Source: CAYTOJ01 sp964439415
Lineage (GTDB): Bacteria > Pseudomonadota > Alphaproteobacteria > Rickettsiales > CAZAGG01
DNA: 8,006 bases
Assembly: GCA_964439415.1 (NCBI GenBank)
Contig: CAYTOJ010000088.1
Location: 1 to 8,006, forward strand
Reading direction: 5' to 3'
A model generated the notes under the pieces. The model made no database searches. It saw nothing but the letters and a program-made list of their open reading frames with translations, and was not told the DNA's origin. Positions 1-6,577 of the stretch are shown here, piece by piece. The position numbers and the translations under genes were made by a program. Within the stretch, counting starts at the first letter, position 1, and every line of letters begins with the position of its first letter.

Positions 1-303
1 GATAAAATAGCCGCTGGTTTCACCAATTCAGGATCCCCCAACGGCGATAAACTCAGCACATTGTTTCAGTTATCCCTGTTTGCTGCGCAGCACGCCATGA
101 TCTGGGTGGGCATGGACGTTCTGCCCAACACAAAAAACGGTAGCGGCCTGGTCTTAAACCGCTTGGGGTGTTTCCTGGGCGCAACCGCGCAATCCGGCAA
201 TGAGCCAGCCAGCATAACCCCCGGCGCGGATGACCTTGCAACCGCAAAGCACCTGGGTATAAGAGTAGCAAATATTGCTAAAAGGATGCGTAGCGTATCA
301 TGA
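1..303 (+). CDS. Flavodoxin-family (WrbA-like) NAD(P)H-dependent oxidoreductase, C-terminal part
   Basis: The frame is open from the first base of the window and stops with TGA at 301-303, so only the last 100 residues of a gene starting further left are present. Seen: an AAGFTNSGSPNGDKLSTL stretch followed by a hydrophobic helix (LFAAQHAMIWVGM), then NRLGCFLGATAQS and a final ADDLATAKHLGIRVANIAKRM helix. This order is what WrbA-type and related flavodoxin-fold FMN/quinone reductases show: the G-S-x-x-G-D loop near the flavin, a variable insertion, then a closing helix of the 'GDLATAxxLGxRVA' type. The substrate cannot be told; family members reduce quinones or free flavins with NAD(P)H in the cytoplasm. 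The stop overlaps the start of bdhA by 4 bases (ATGA), which suggests co-transcription and translational coupling. The N-terminal FMN phosphate-binding loop lies outside the window. Confidence 0.85.
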   Translation, partial: DKIAAGFTNSGSPNGDKLSTLFQLSLFAAQHAMIWVGMDVLPNTKNGSGLVLNRLGCFLGATAQSGNEPASITPGADDLATAKHLGIRVANIAKRMRSVS

Positions 304-1076
304 AAGGTTTAAAAGCACTCATCACGGGTTCCACCAGTGGAATTGGCCTTGGCATAGCTGAATGTTTCGCTGCAAGTGGTGCTGATGTTTTCCTGAATGG
401 TTTTGGTAATGCTGACGAAATAACGAAAATTCAGAACACAATTAAAAGCCACGGGGTTAATACCGCTTATTCAAATGCGGATGTATCAAAACCGGAGCAG
501 ATAGAAATACTGATAGAACAAGCCTTGCAGACTTTCGGACGGATAGATGTTTTAGTCAATAACGCCGGAATCCAGTATGTCAGCCCCATTGAAGACTTCT
601 CCGTTGACAAGTGGGATGAAGTTATAGCCGTGAACCTCTCCGCTGCTTTCCACACCATGCGTCTATTATTGCCAAAAATGAAACAACGCAACTTCGGGCG
701 AATCATCAACATAGCATCCGCCCATGCATTGGTTGCATCCCCCAATAAATCCGCCTATGTTGCCGCAAAGCACGGCTTAGCAGGGCTTACTAAAACAGCC
801 GCGCTGGAAACTGCGGATTATAACATTACTGTCAATGCCCTCTGTCCCGGCTGGGTGGATACCCCGCTGGTACGCAGACAAATTGAACAGCGAGCAGCAA
901 AATCCGGCCTTAGCATAGAAAATGAAGCAACAAACTTACTGGCCGAAAAACAACCGAAAAAAATATTCACCACCCCGGCTAATGTCGGCGCATTCGCGGT
1001 TTTTCTATGCGGGGAGGACGCAAACACCATCACCGGATCATGCCTTGGCATGGATGGCGGCTGGACAGCCTGGTAG
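300..1076 (+). CDS. bdhA: 3-hydroxybutyrate dehydrogenase (SDR family)
   Basis: Cytoplasmic NAD-dependent oxidation of (R)-3-hydroxybutyrate to acetoacetate, the step that returns polyhydroxybutyrate or ketone bodies to central metabolism. The 258-residue protein is a full-length classical short-chain dehydrogenase: TGSTSGIG at 9-16 (nucleotide-binding glycine motif), NNAG at 87-90, catalytic N112, S140, Y153 and K157. Residues that bind the substrate in characterised hydroxybutyrate dehydrogenases have counterparts here at Q92, H142, K150, Q194 and W255, and IASAHALVASPNKSAYVAAKHG and the MDGGWTAW C-terminus are typical of this subfamily, so the assignment is more specific than generic SDR. 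The ATG at 300 overlaps the upstream stop; an AAAGGA at 281-286 lies about 13 bases before it, rather far for a ribosome site, so coupling to the upstream gene is likely. The hemD frame begins at or just inside its 3' end. Confidence 0.95.
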   Translation: MKGLKALITGSTSGIGLGIAECFAASGADVFLNGFGNADEITKIQNTIKSHGVNTAYSNADVSKPEQIEILIEQALQTFGRIDVLVNNAGIQYVSPIEDFSVDKWDEVIAVNLSAAFHTMRLLLPKMKQRNFGRIINIASAHALVASPNKSAYVAAKHGLAGLTKTAALETADYNITVNALCPGWVDTPLVRRQIEQRAAKSGLSIENEATNLLAEKQPKKIFTTPANVGAFAVFLCGEDANTITGSCLGMDGGWTAW

Positions 1077-1813
1077 AACCATTGCAGCAGTCATCAACCA
1101 TTATTGTTCTCACCCGGCCGTACTCAGATTCCTGCGCTTTATCTGAGGAACTGGAGCAGTTCGGCATCTGGTCTTTCATTGAGCCGATGCTGGAGATTGA
1201 ATACGCAGCAGATGCCAGGGAAAAACTGCGTAAACTTGATTTATCGCAGTACAGCGGCATTATTCTTACCAGCCGCCACGCCCTGCATCTGTTGGAAGGC
1301 GTGGATGATTTGCGCGGCATTCCCATTTACGCCGTAGGAAGTGAGACTGCGCAAATGGCAGAATCAATGGGTTTCGATGTGGCATTGCACGCGCCTTCCG
1401 CAGCAGAACTGGCAGCTATGATGACTCTCAAACCTGCATCAGGACGCTTGCTATACCCTTCGGCTGAGGTGGTTGCCTTTGATTTTGCCAAAGTCTGGCC
1501 TGACCTTACCCGCATTATAACCTATATGAGCATTCCCGCGCCAGGGTTCAGCCCTGAGTTTGTTTCCGGCCTGATGCGGGGGGATTTTACCGCTGTTACA
1601 TTCTTCTCGCGCCGCACCGCATCCACCTTTATGAAAATAATCCAGGAGCTTGGCATTGAGCGCCTCCTTATAAATGTGGACGCTCTAACCTTAAGCCCGG
1701 AGATAGCGGATACTCTCCCCAAAGGTTGCTTTCGGGGTGTCTACCACGCAACTGGTATTGACAGAATGGCCATATTAAAGCTTATATCTAACAAATATAT
1801 ACTTAAAAGCTAA
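1040..1813 (+). CDS. hemD: Uroporphyrinogen-III synthase
   Basis: Closes and inverts ring D of hydroxymethylbilane to give uroporphyrinogen III, the last common precursor of heme in the cytoplasm. Seen: IIVLTRPYSDSCALSEELE near the N-terminus (HemD begins with a similar I-L-x-T-R-P strand), ILTSRHALHLLEG, PIYAVGSETAQMAESMGFDV, GRLLYPSAE and VTFFSRRTASTFM, in the order of the two alternating Rossmann-like lobes of HemD. HemD sequences are poorly conserved, so motif order and neighbours carry the call. The start is unresolved: ATG 1040 (257 residues, overlapping bdhA by 37 bases) has no good ribosome site, and TTG 1082, five bases after the bdhA stop, would put only seven residues before IIVLTRP, closer to the family norm. 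An ATG at 1007 looks too early. The next gene, Mic60, starts 5 bases after the TAA, as in other alphaproteobacterial hemD-mic60 arrangements. hemC is not in the window. Confidence 0.85.
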   Translation: MPWHGWRLDSLVEPLQQSSTIIVLTRPYSDSCALSEELEQFGIWSFIEPMLEIEYAADAREKLRKLDLSQYSGIILTSRHALHLLEGVDDLRGIPIYAVGSETAQMAESMGFDVALHAPSAAELAAMMTLKPASGRLLYPSAEVVAFDFAKVWPDLTRIITYMSIPAPGFSPEFVSGLMRGDFTAVTFFSRRTASTFMKIIQELGIERLLINVDALTLSPEIADTLPKGCFRGVYHATGIDRMAILKLISNKYILKS

Positions 1814-1818
1814 CCCGC

Positions 1819-2630
1819 ATGGCCGCTGAAATTCAGGAAAAAAAGTCCACGGCTTTTATAAAAAGCTTCGTGATTTTTCTGCTTATAGCCGCTCTGATTG
1901 TTGTGGCCGGAATGCTGGTACTGCGCAATTATGACATTAAAAACCTGAAGCTTGTCACGCAAAACCCCGTGAACAATGATGCGGAGAATACGCAGGATTT
2001 AAATGATGATCTTGAGGATAACAAACGGGATGTCAGCGCCCTAAAAACCACCACTTCCGACCTGGAACACCGTTTGAAGGAATTGGAGAATAATCAGGGT
2101 GAACTGAAAGCAAAAGTGCTGGAGCATAATTATTACTCCCTCGCCGCCAGCGATGTTGAAGCAATGAAGGTTCGCTTTGATGATTTGTTTCAGCGCCAGA
2201 AAGCTCTGGAGGACAGAATCGCCAGTGCAGCCAGTGCCCTCAGTGATGCGCACTTCGCCATGCTTAATTCCCTGTGGCTTTTGCAATACCGCCTGGATTA
2301 TGGCCTACCCTTCCGCAATGAGCTTAGGAACCTTAAAACCTTCAGCCGCCCGGTTGCTGATATAGCCAGCGAATTAGACAAACTTGCACCCTATGAGGAT
2401 AGCGGCATAAGAACCACGCCTGATTTAATCGCCGATTTTGAAAATGTGGCCAGAGAGGTAAGAAAACTCTCCGGTGCTTACGCTCCAGGCAAAAACCCCC
2501 TTGAAGGTTTCCTGATCAACATAACGCAGATAGCGGAAATACGCAGAACTGATGCTGTAAATTCAAGCGGCAAACCTGATGATGTTTTAAAGCGGGCGGA
2601 AGGATTTATCCGCAACTATGATATTAATCC
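1819..2630 (+). CDS. Mic60/mitofilin-like inner-membrane protein, cut off by the assembly gap
   Basis: The first 270 residues of a bacterial homologue of mitochondrial Mic60, which shapes inner-membrane folds (cristae; intracytoplasmic membranes in Alphaproteobacteria). Seen: a short charged N-terminus, one transmembrane helix at about 14-36, a hydrophilic heptad-like coiled-coil region at about 55-130, then a helical domain with LWLLQYRLDYGLPFRNELR, a 'DSGIRTTPDLIADFENVAREV' type segment and a region ending in DVLKRAEGFIRNYDIN. This order (single anchor, periplasmic coiled coil, then the GLPF-x-EL / G-[IV]-x-T-x-x-x-L helices and a RAE helix) fits alphaproteobacterial Mic60. The family normally continues with a further 60-80 residues of mitofilin domain, which falls into the N run. 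Position directly after hemD supports the identification. A HemX-like protein is the main alternative, as both families share anchor plus coiled coil and heme-gene neighbourhood. Confidence 0.78.
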
Positions 2631-2730
2631 NNNNNNNNNNNNNNNNNNNNNNNNNNNNNNNNNNNNNNNNNNNNNNNNNNNNNNNNNNNNNNNNNNNNNN
2701 NNNNNNNNNNNNNNNNNNNNNNNNNNNNNN
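2631..2730. other. Assembly gap (100 N)
   Basis: Exactly 100 N, the conventional placeholder for a scaffold join of unknown length. What is missing on both sides can be estimated: Mic60 lacks perhaps 60-80 C-terminal residues and Tgt lacks about 25-35 N-terminal residues (the first visible residue aligns near position 25 of E. coli Tgt). Together this suggests a real distance of roughly 250-350 bases, more if another gene lies between. The two flanks are in the same reading frame only by chance. Confidence 0.97.
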
Positions 2731-3747
2731 CACACCCCGGCTTTCATGCCGGTGGGAACCTGCGGTACGGTAAAGGCACTTACCAATGAAATGGTGGAGA
2801 GAACCGGCGCGGAAATTATCCTGGGCAATACTTACCACCTTATGCTGCGGCCAGGGATTGAGCGTATGCGCCAACTAGGCGGCCTGCATGGACTTATGAA
2901 CTGGCAGAAGCCAATCCTTACCGATTCCGGGGGATTTCAGGTAATGAGCCTGTCTAAACTTCGCAAGATAACCGAGGAAGGGGTGCGCTTTCGCTCCTTC
3001 ATTGATGGCTCGCAGCATCACTTGACACCTGAATATGCAATGGAGCTTCAGCAAGCCTTCGGCAGTGATATAACCATGGTGCTGGATGAATGCACACCAT
3101 ACCCTGCCTCACACGCTCAGGCGGCAAGCTCAATGCAGCTTTCCATGCGCTGGGCGGATCGCTGTAAGCAGGCATTTATACAGCGCCCGGGCTACGGACT
3201 GTTCGGAATAGTCCAAGGCAGCGTCTATGAGGATTTACGCAAAATATCCGCGCAGGAACTGGTCAGAATTGACTTTGACGGCTATGCCATTGGTGGCCTG
3301 GCGGTGGGAGAGGGGCAGAGCGAGATGTTCAGAGTTCTAGATTTCACCGCGCCATTACTGCCTGAGAATAAACCGCGCTACCTGATGGGTGTAGGTAAGC
3401 CATCGGATATCATCGGCGCTGTTGCCAGAGGCGTGGATATGTTCGACTGTGTTATTCCCACCCGCGCCGGGCGCAACGCCCGCGCCTATACCTCCCTGGG
3501 GGAGATCAATATTCGCAACGCAAAATTTGCCGATCAAACCACAGCAATAGACCCTGAATGTAATTGTTACACATGTATCAATCATTCCAGCGCATACCTG
3601 CATCACCTGTTTAAGGCGGGGGAAATGCTGGGGGCAATGCTGCTTTCCTGGCACAATGTGCACTACTACCAGCACCTGATGCGGCAAATCCGCTCTGCAA
3701 TAACAGATGGCAGCTTCAGTGAAAAATTCTCAGCCATACATTTGTAA
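2731..3747 (+). CDS. tgt: tRNA-guanine transglycosylase, N-terminus lost in gap
   Basis: Exchanges guanine 34 of tRNA Asp, Asn, His and Tyr anticodons for the queuosine precursor preQ1, in the cytoplasm. The 338 residues present cover almost the whole enzyme. Seen, numbering from the first residue after the gap: FMPVGTCGTVK at 5-15, LGNTYHLMLRPG at 31-42, LTDSGGFQ with the proposed general base D65, DECTPYPA at 119-126, GGLAVGEG at 198-205, the nucleophile D239 in GVDMFDCVIPTR, and the zinc site C287-x-C289-x2-C292 with H318. All are intact. The cysteine in DECTPYPA and the valine in GGLAVGEG are the bacterial-type preQ1-pocket residues; eukaryote-type queuine enzymes differ there. Only the N-terminal strand and the start codon are missing. 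No clear terminator follows; 51 bases separate the stop from the next gene. queA and the preQ1 synthesis genes are not in the window. Confidence 0.96.
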   Translation, partial: HTPAFMPVGTCGTVKALTNEMVERTGAEIILGNTYHLMLRPGIERMRQLGGLHGLMNWQKPILTDSGGFQVMSLSKLRKITEEGVRFRSFIDGSQHHLTPEYAMELQQAFGSDITMVLDECTPYPASHAQAASSMQLSMRWADRCKQAFIQRPGYGLFGIVQGSVYEDLRKISAQELVRIDFDGYAIGGLAVGEGQSEMFRVLDFTAPLLPENKPRYLMGVGKPSDIIGAVARGVDMFDCVIPTRAGRNARAYTSLGEINIRNAKFADQTTAIDPECNCYTCINHSSAYLHHLFKAGEMLGAMLLSWHNVHYYQHLMRQIRSAITDGSFSEKFSAIHL

Positions 3748-3770
3748 TGTTTACTGAATATCGTTTCCTA

Positions 3771-3798
3771 TTGCACAGGAATTATATAAAATGATACT
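3771..3798 (+). promoter_or_regulatory. Possible promoter before the ImmA-like gene
   Basis: TTGCAC at 3771-3776 and GATACT at 3793-3798 are separated by 16 bases, matching a sigma-70 box pair only in part (three and four of six positions). Transcription would begin near 3805, almost on the ATG at 3808, so the message would be close to leaderless, which agrees with the absence of a ribosome site at the right distance from either candidate start. A TATAAA at 3785-3790 is an alternative -10 but has no partner upstream. Weak evidence; an AT-rich spacer yields such matches easily. Confidence 0.25.
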
Positions 3799-4308
3799 GT
3801 GGCGATCATGGTACGGGCAGATTACAGAAAGGCTATAGATAAAGCCAAAGAAGTTCTCAAGCAAAACAGCTTTGACACTCCACCTATTTCACCCCGTGAG
3901 ATAGCCAATTCATGCGGAATAGAAGTTTCCAATGTTATTTTCAGGCTACATAAAGAGGTGGCTGGTTTCTTTGATTTCAAGAAAAATAAAATTTATGTGA
4001 ACCATGAAGAACCATATAACAGACAAACATTTACAATAGCGCATGAATTAGGGCATTATTTTCTGCATAAAGAATTATTTGATAAGCATCCTGAGAAGTA
4101 TCAGGTGCTGTTGCGCAAACCCATGGGTGCTGTAGTTGACCCATTAGAACAGGAAGCTAATGCTTTTGCTGCTGAGTTATTAGTCCCTAAGCATCTCCTT
4201 CAGGAATATAATAAATCTCCTGTTTCAGTTAAGTTGTTAGCTACCATTTTTGTCGTTTCAGAAGATGTCATTAGATACAGGCTTAAAACCATTGCACAGT
4301 CAGCTTGA
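3799..4308 (+). CDS. ImmA/IrrE-family zinc metallopeptidase
   Basis: A 169-residue protein with the HExxH zinc site HELGH at 82-86 inside the helix TFTIAHELGHYFLH, and the second family motif EQEANAFAAELLVP at 117-130, whose E119 is the likely third zinc ligand. An 'Y-R-K-A-I-D-K-A-K-E-V-L' helix and SPREIANSCGIEV precede them, as is usual. Known members (ImmA of ICEBs1, IrrE of Deinococcus) cleave or inactivate Xre-type repressors to switch on mobile-element or stress genes. This protein has no helix-turn-helix domain of its own and no repressor gene lies beside it; its neighbour is a small membrane protein whose frame overlaps its 3' end by 44 bases. Start is GTG 3799 or, perhaps better, ATG 3808. 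The gene is strikingly AT-rich (34 G/C in 3961-4080 by hand count, against 38 in 60 at 3421-3480 of tgt), which suggests acquisition. The substrate is unknown. Confidence 0.9.
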   Translation: MAIMVRADYRKAIDKAKEVLKQNSFDTPPISPREIANSCGIEVSNVIFRLHKEVAGFFDFKKNKIYVNHEEPYNRQTFTIAHELGHYFLHKELFDKHPEKYQVLLRKPMGAVVDPLEQEANAFAAELLVPKHLLQEYNKSPVSVKLLATIFVVSEDVIRYRLKTIAQSA

Positions 4309-4663
4309 TAGTACTGCTGCGGAAAAAGATGTTCAGTCTGAAGTTCCGGATCAAAGAGTCATGGAAGCCGACGACGCAGCCAGACATAAGGCTGAAGTGG
4401 CATTGCGGCACTTGGAAGGTCTTGCAGATTTTTACAAACTCCGCCGCAAATGGTCATGGTTTATTATGGGTAGCATTTTTGCTCTCATAACATTTCACAT
4501 GGTATTAACCACTCTCGTAGGTCTTAACGTCTTGGATTACCACAAATATCCATGGTTCCTCACTGTTGTAGTCACAGAGCATTTAATCCAGATTGTCGCA
4601 CTGGCAGTCATTGTCGTTAAATTTCTATTCAGTGATTCTTTGAGAAATAGTAGTGAGCAATAA
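4265..4663 (+). CDS. Small two-helix membrane protein paired with the ImmA-like peptidase
   Basis: Unrecognised protein of 132 residues from ATG 4265. The first ~60 residues are hydrophilic and charged, with a likely helix at 33-60 (M-E-A-D-D-A-A-R-H-K-A-E-V-A-L-R-H-L); then two transmembrane segments at about 64-86 and 97-122, separated by a short DYHKYPW loop, and a short polar tail. A cytoplasmic N-terminal helix with a two-helix hairpin in the inner membrane is the simplest topology. ATG 4265 lies inside the peptidase gene, an overlap of 44 bases; a TTG at 4250 and an ATG at 4361 (99 residues, no overlap) are alternatives, none with a strong ribosome site. Overlap and orientation suggest one transcript with the peptidase, and the product may be its membrane partner, target or effector. 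That is inference only. A hairpin follows 72 bases after the stop. Confidence 0.7.
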   Translation: MSLDTGLKPLHSQLDSTAAEKDVQSEVPDQRVMEADDAARHKAEVALRHLEGLADFYKLRRKWSWFIMGSIFALITFHMVLTTLVGLNVLDYHKYPWFLTVVVTEHLIQIVALAVIVVKFLFSDSLRNSSEQ

Positions 4664-4734
4664 TACTTTGAAACCACTACTTATTTGCGCAACTGACTTT
4701 GCCAATGTGCGGCTGATATATTTCTTTATAATCC

Positions 4735-4765
4735 GACTAATCCAAAGTTGTACTTTAGATTAGTC
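4735..4765. terminator. Hairpin between convergent genes, likely bidirectional terminator
   Basis: GACTAATC (4735-4742) pairs perfectly with GATTAGTC (4758-4765); after one mismatch AAAG (4744-4747) pairs with CTTT (4753-4756) around the loop TTGTA. The stem is 8+4 bp. It sits between the ends of the membrane-protein gene (4663, plus) and hemW (4817, minus), where a shared terminator is expected. The T tracts on either side are weak (AAACTTCATATT rightward; GGATTATAAAG leftward), so termination efficiency is uncertain. The rest of 4664-4816 shows no gene. Confidence 0.5.
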
Positions 4766-4816
4766 AAACTTCATATTGGAGTCAAGCGGGAGGCTTATAT
4801 CGGAAACACAGATGAT

Positions 4817-6121
4817 TTACCTCAGCACCGCTGCTGTTATCATATCCAGCACCATGAATCCTGTGGATGTGGCTTTTAAATTATTTGAAGTGAGTTCCAG
4901 GTAGCCTTGCCGGGTAAATTCGGCAATGGCATCCATATTCAAAACATTATCAAGTGTAGTGGCGCTGATTAATTCCAGCCGCTGCAAGTCCAGCCCTTGG
5001 CGGGTACGCAGGCTCATCAGCACCATTTCCATAACCTGTTCCTGGCGGGTCAGCGGCAGACATGATGCCGCTGGAATGGCTCCGGCTAGGGTACGCTCCA
5101 GCCACTTTTCCGGACTTTTCTCAGCCGCTGTGGCGGTTCTCTGGCCATCTATATTAATTCGCCCATGCGCGCCGGGACCAATGCCGATATAATCGCCATA
5201 CTGCCAGTAATGCAGGTTATGGCGGCACTCATGCCCGGGCTTGGCGAAGTTTGATACTTCATAAGCCTCATAGCCATAGTGCCCCGCTATCTTCACGGTT
5301 GCCTCATAAAACCCGGCCAGAGTATCATTCTCCGGCAGGTTAAGTTTACCTGCCTGGTGCAGGTGATAAAAGCGCGTACCCTGTTCAATAGTTAGCTGAT
5401 AGAGTGATATATGGCCGCCTGCGAGTTTTAAAGCCTGATTCAGTTCAGCCTGCCACTGTGCAATAGTCTGCCCCGGCAGCCCGAAGATCAGATCAAATGA
5501 ATACCGCCCAAAAATCCTTGCCGCTTCCAGTGCGGCCAGGCCATCATCAGCACTATGTTCACGCCCCAGAAATTTCAGGCTGGCATTATTCAGTGATTGC
5601 AGGCCGATAGAAACGCGGTTGATTCCTGCCTCCCTGAACGCTCTGAATTTATCTACATCCACCGAGCCGGGATTAGCCTCCAGCGTAATTTCAGCATCCT
5701 GTGCAAGCCCATATAACTTCAATTCTGTAAGAATATTATGCACAATTTCAGGCGGCATGAGGGATGGTGTGCCACCACCAAAGAAAACCGTATAGACGGG
5801 CTTGTGCGGCGTAATATTAAGATAGTGCCTTAGTTCCGCCAGGAGTGCCTGATTCCAGAGTGTATAATTGACTGAATCTCTGACATGGCTATTAAAATCG
5901 CAGTATGGGCATTTGGAGGCGCAGAATGGCCAGTGTACATAAACAGATAAAGTAGACTCATCGCATTTCAAGAATTGACTTCTGGAGCGAAGCGACTTGC
6001 GCCAGCGCGCAGGGGGGAGGCCGTAAGCCGGGGGGTGCGCCCCCCTTAATAAATAAAGGTATACCGCCGGAGTGACATGGAAAATTTGGGGCTTTTCAGA
6101 CGATAGCGGTATATCACTCAT
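4817..6121 (-). CDS. hemW: HemW-type radical SAM heme chaperone with unusual N-terminal extension
   Basis: Radical SAM protein of the HemN/HemW group; HemW binds heme and delivers it to membrane proteins such as respiratory cytochromes. From ATG 6121 it is 434 residues. Seen: LSVYVHWPFC, then the iron-sulfur cluster cysteines C67-x3-C71-x2-C74 (CASKCPYCDF), FFGGGTPSL at about 113-121, ITLEANPG, RVSIGLQS, FDLIFGLPGQT, YQLTIEQGT, YEVSNFAKPGHECRHNLHYW and GIGPGAHG. The CPYCDF ending without the fourth cysteine of true HemN favours HemW over coproporphyrinogen dehydrogenase. Family members usually begin a few residues before the YVHWPFC motif and have 375-400 residues; here about 50 extra residues precede it, encoded by a GC-rich palindromic stretch. 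The ATG overlaps the bamE stop in ATGAGTGA, supporting this start by coupling; the alternative TTG 5971 would give a normal 384-residue protein. Confidence 0.93.
   Translation of the reverse strand: MSDIPLSSEKPQIFHVTPAVYLYLLRGAHPPAYGLPPARWRKSLRSRSQFLKCDESTLSVYVHWPFCASKCPYCDFNSHVRDSVNYTLWNQALLAELRHYLNITPHKPVYTVFFGGGTPSLMPPEIVHNILTELKLYGLAQDAEITLEANPGSVDVDKFRAFREAGINRVSIGLQSLNNASLKFLGREHSADDGLAALEAARIFGRYSFDLIFGLPGQTIAQWQAELNQALKLAGGHISLYQLTIEQGTRFYHLHQAGKLNLPENDTLAGFYEATVKIAGHYGYEAYEVSNFAKPGHECRHNLHYWQYGDYIGIGPGAHGRINIDGQRTATAAEKSPEKWLERTLAGAIPAASCLPLTRQEQVMEMVLMSLRTRQGLDLQRLELISATTLDNVLNMDAIAEFTRQGYLELTSNNLKATSTGFMVLDMITAAVLR
5975..6085. repeat. GC-rich palindromic element between bamE and the conserved part of hemW
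   Basis: A hairpin-dense block unlike its surroundings. Hairpin 1 at 5982-6005: CTGG pairs with CCAG, then GC with GC and AAG with CTT around loop CGA, with an A/G mismatch and a bulged G. Hairpin 2 at 6030-6045: GGGGGG, loop TGCG, CCCCCC, perfect; another six-G run at 6012-6017 could compete for the same C run. GGC-CGTAA-GCC lies between. Read on the minus strand the block has no stop codon in the hemW frame and encodes roughly residues 13-50 of the long HemW, a basic and proline-rich segment (LRGAHPPAYGLPPARWRKSL). Its limits are estimated from base composition and from where HemW homology resumes; no terminal duplications were recognised. Only one clear copy lies in the window, so repetitiveness is inferred. 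Confidence 0.5.
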
Positions 6122-6554
6122 CCGCCGCTTGCTTGTTGAAGCGGCCAACGTTGCCCAGTAACTGCTTGGCCAGGCTTGGCTTCTGGCCGCCAGTTTCGGT
6201 TTTTTCCCGGGCGAAGTCAACTTCCTTTATATCCGCCTCGCTGTATGTCTTACTGCTTTTGAGTACGCCTGATGCGTCAAACTCCAGTTCCACGATTTTC
6301 TGATCCAGCAGTTTCGGGTTCAGTATGCCCTTGGTAGCTGTATGGCGGGAAATGTAATACCATTTCTCACCACCATATATTGAACTGGTGGAGGGTGATC
6401 CTAGCAGTTTCAATACCTGCTCCCGCGTTGTCACGCCATCCTGCAACTGCTCCAGGGAGGATTTAAGCAGCACGCTCCCTCCCCTGCTGTCCTCACCAAT
6501 GCAGGAGGAAAGAAGGACAATAGCACAAATAACAGCTAATAATTGTATACGCAT
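6114..6554 (-). CDS. bamE: BamE/SmpA-OmlA family outer-membrane lipoprotein
   Basis: Small lipoprotein subunit of the BAM complex, which inserts beta-barrel proteins into the outer membrane; anchored by lipid at the inner face of that membrane. The 146-residue product starts with a signal peptide (MRIQLLAVICAIVLLSSC) whose LSSC lipobox gives mature Cys18. The SmpA/OmlA fold follows: GVTTREQVLKLLGSPS at 40-55, then SSIYGGEKWYYISRH at 57-71 and the beta strand IVELEFDASGVL at 87-98. The charged tail ends in LLGNVGRFNKQ, which I associate with alphaproteobacterial members. ATG 6554 is the natural start since the signal peptide begins there, though the upstream ribosome site is weak. The stop overlaps the hemW start by 8 bases, so the two genes are probably one operon. 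The 5' region holds a perfect 17-bp palindrome ending 23 bases before the start. Confidence 0.92.
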   Translation of the reverse strand: MRIQLLAVICAIVLLSSCIGEDSRGGSVLLKSSLEQLQDGVTTREQVLKLLGSPSTSSIYGGEKWYYISRHTATKGILNPKLLDQKIVELEFDASGVLKSSKTYSEADIKEVDFAREKTETGGQKPSLAKQLLGNVGRFNKQAADE

Positions 6555-6577
6555 CCAGCCCGTGTAAAATTCTCAGG

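Noticed and set aside
467..745. Minus-strand frames inside bdhA, hemD, tgt and elsewhere
   Set aside because: They are antisense shadows of confidently assigned genes with no start context or recognisable product.
1007..1039. ATG 1007 as hemD start
   Set aside because: It would add 11 residues (MRGGRKHHHRI) with no counterpart in HemD and a 70-base overlap with bdhA; the family begins shortly before the I-L-T-R-P strand.
6122..6220. hemW start upstream of ATG 6121 (frame open to 6220)
   Set aside because: This extension lies wholly inside bamE in another frame and has no HemW similarity; ATG 6121 at the bamE stop is more plausible.
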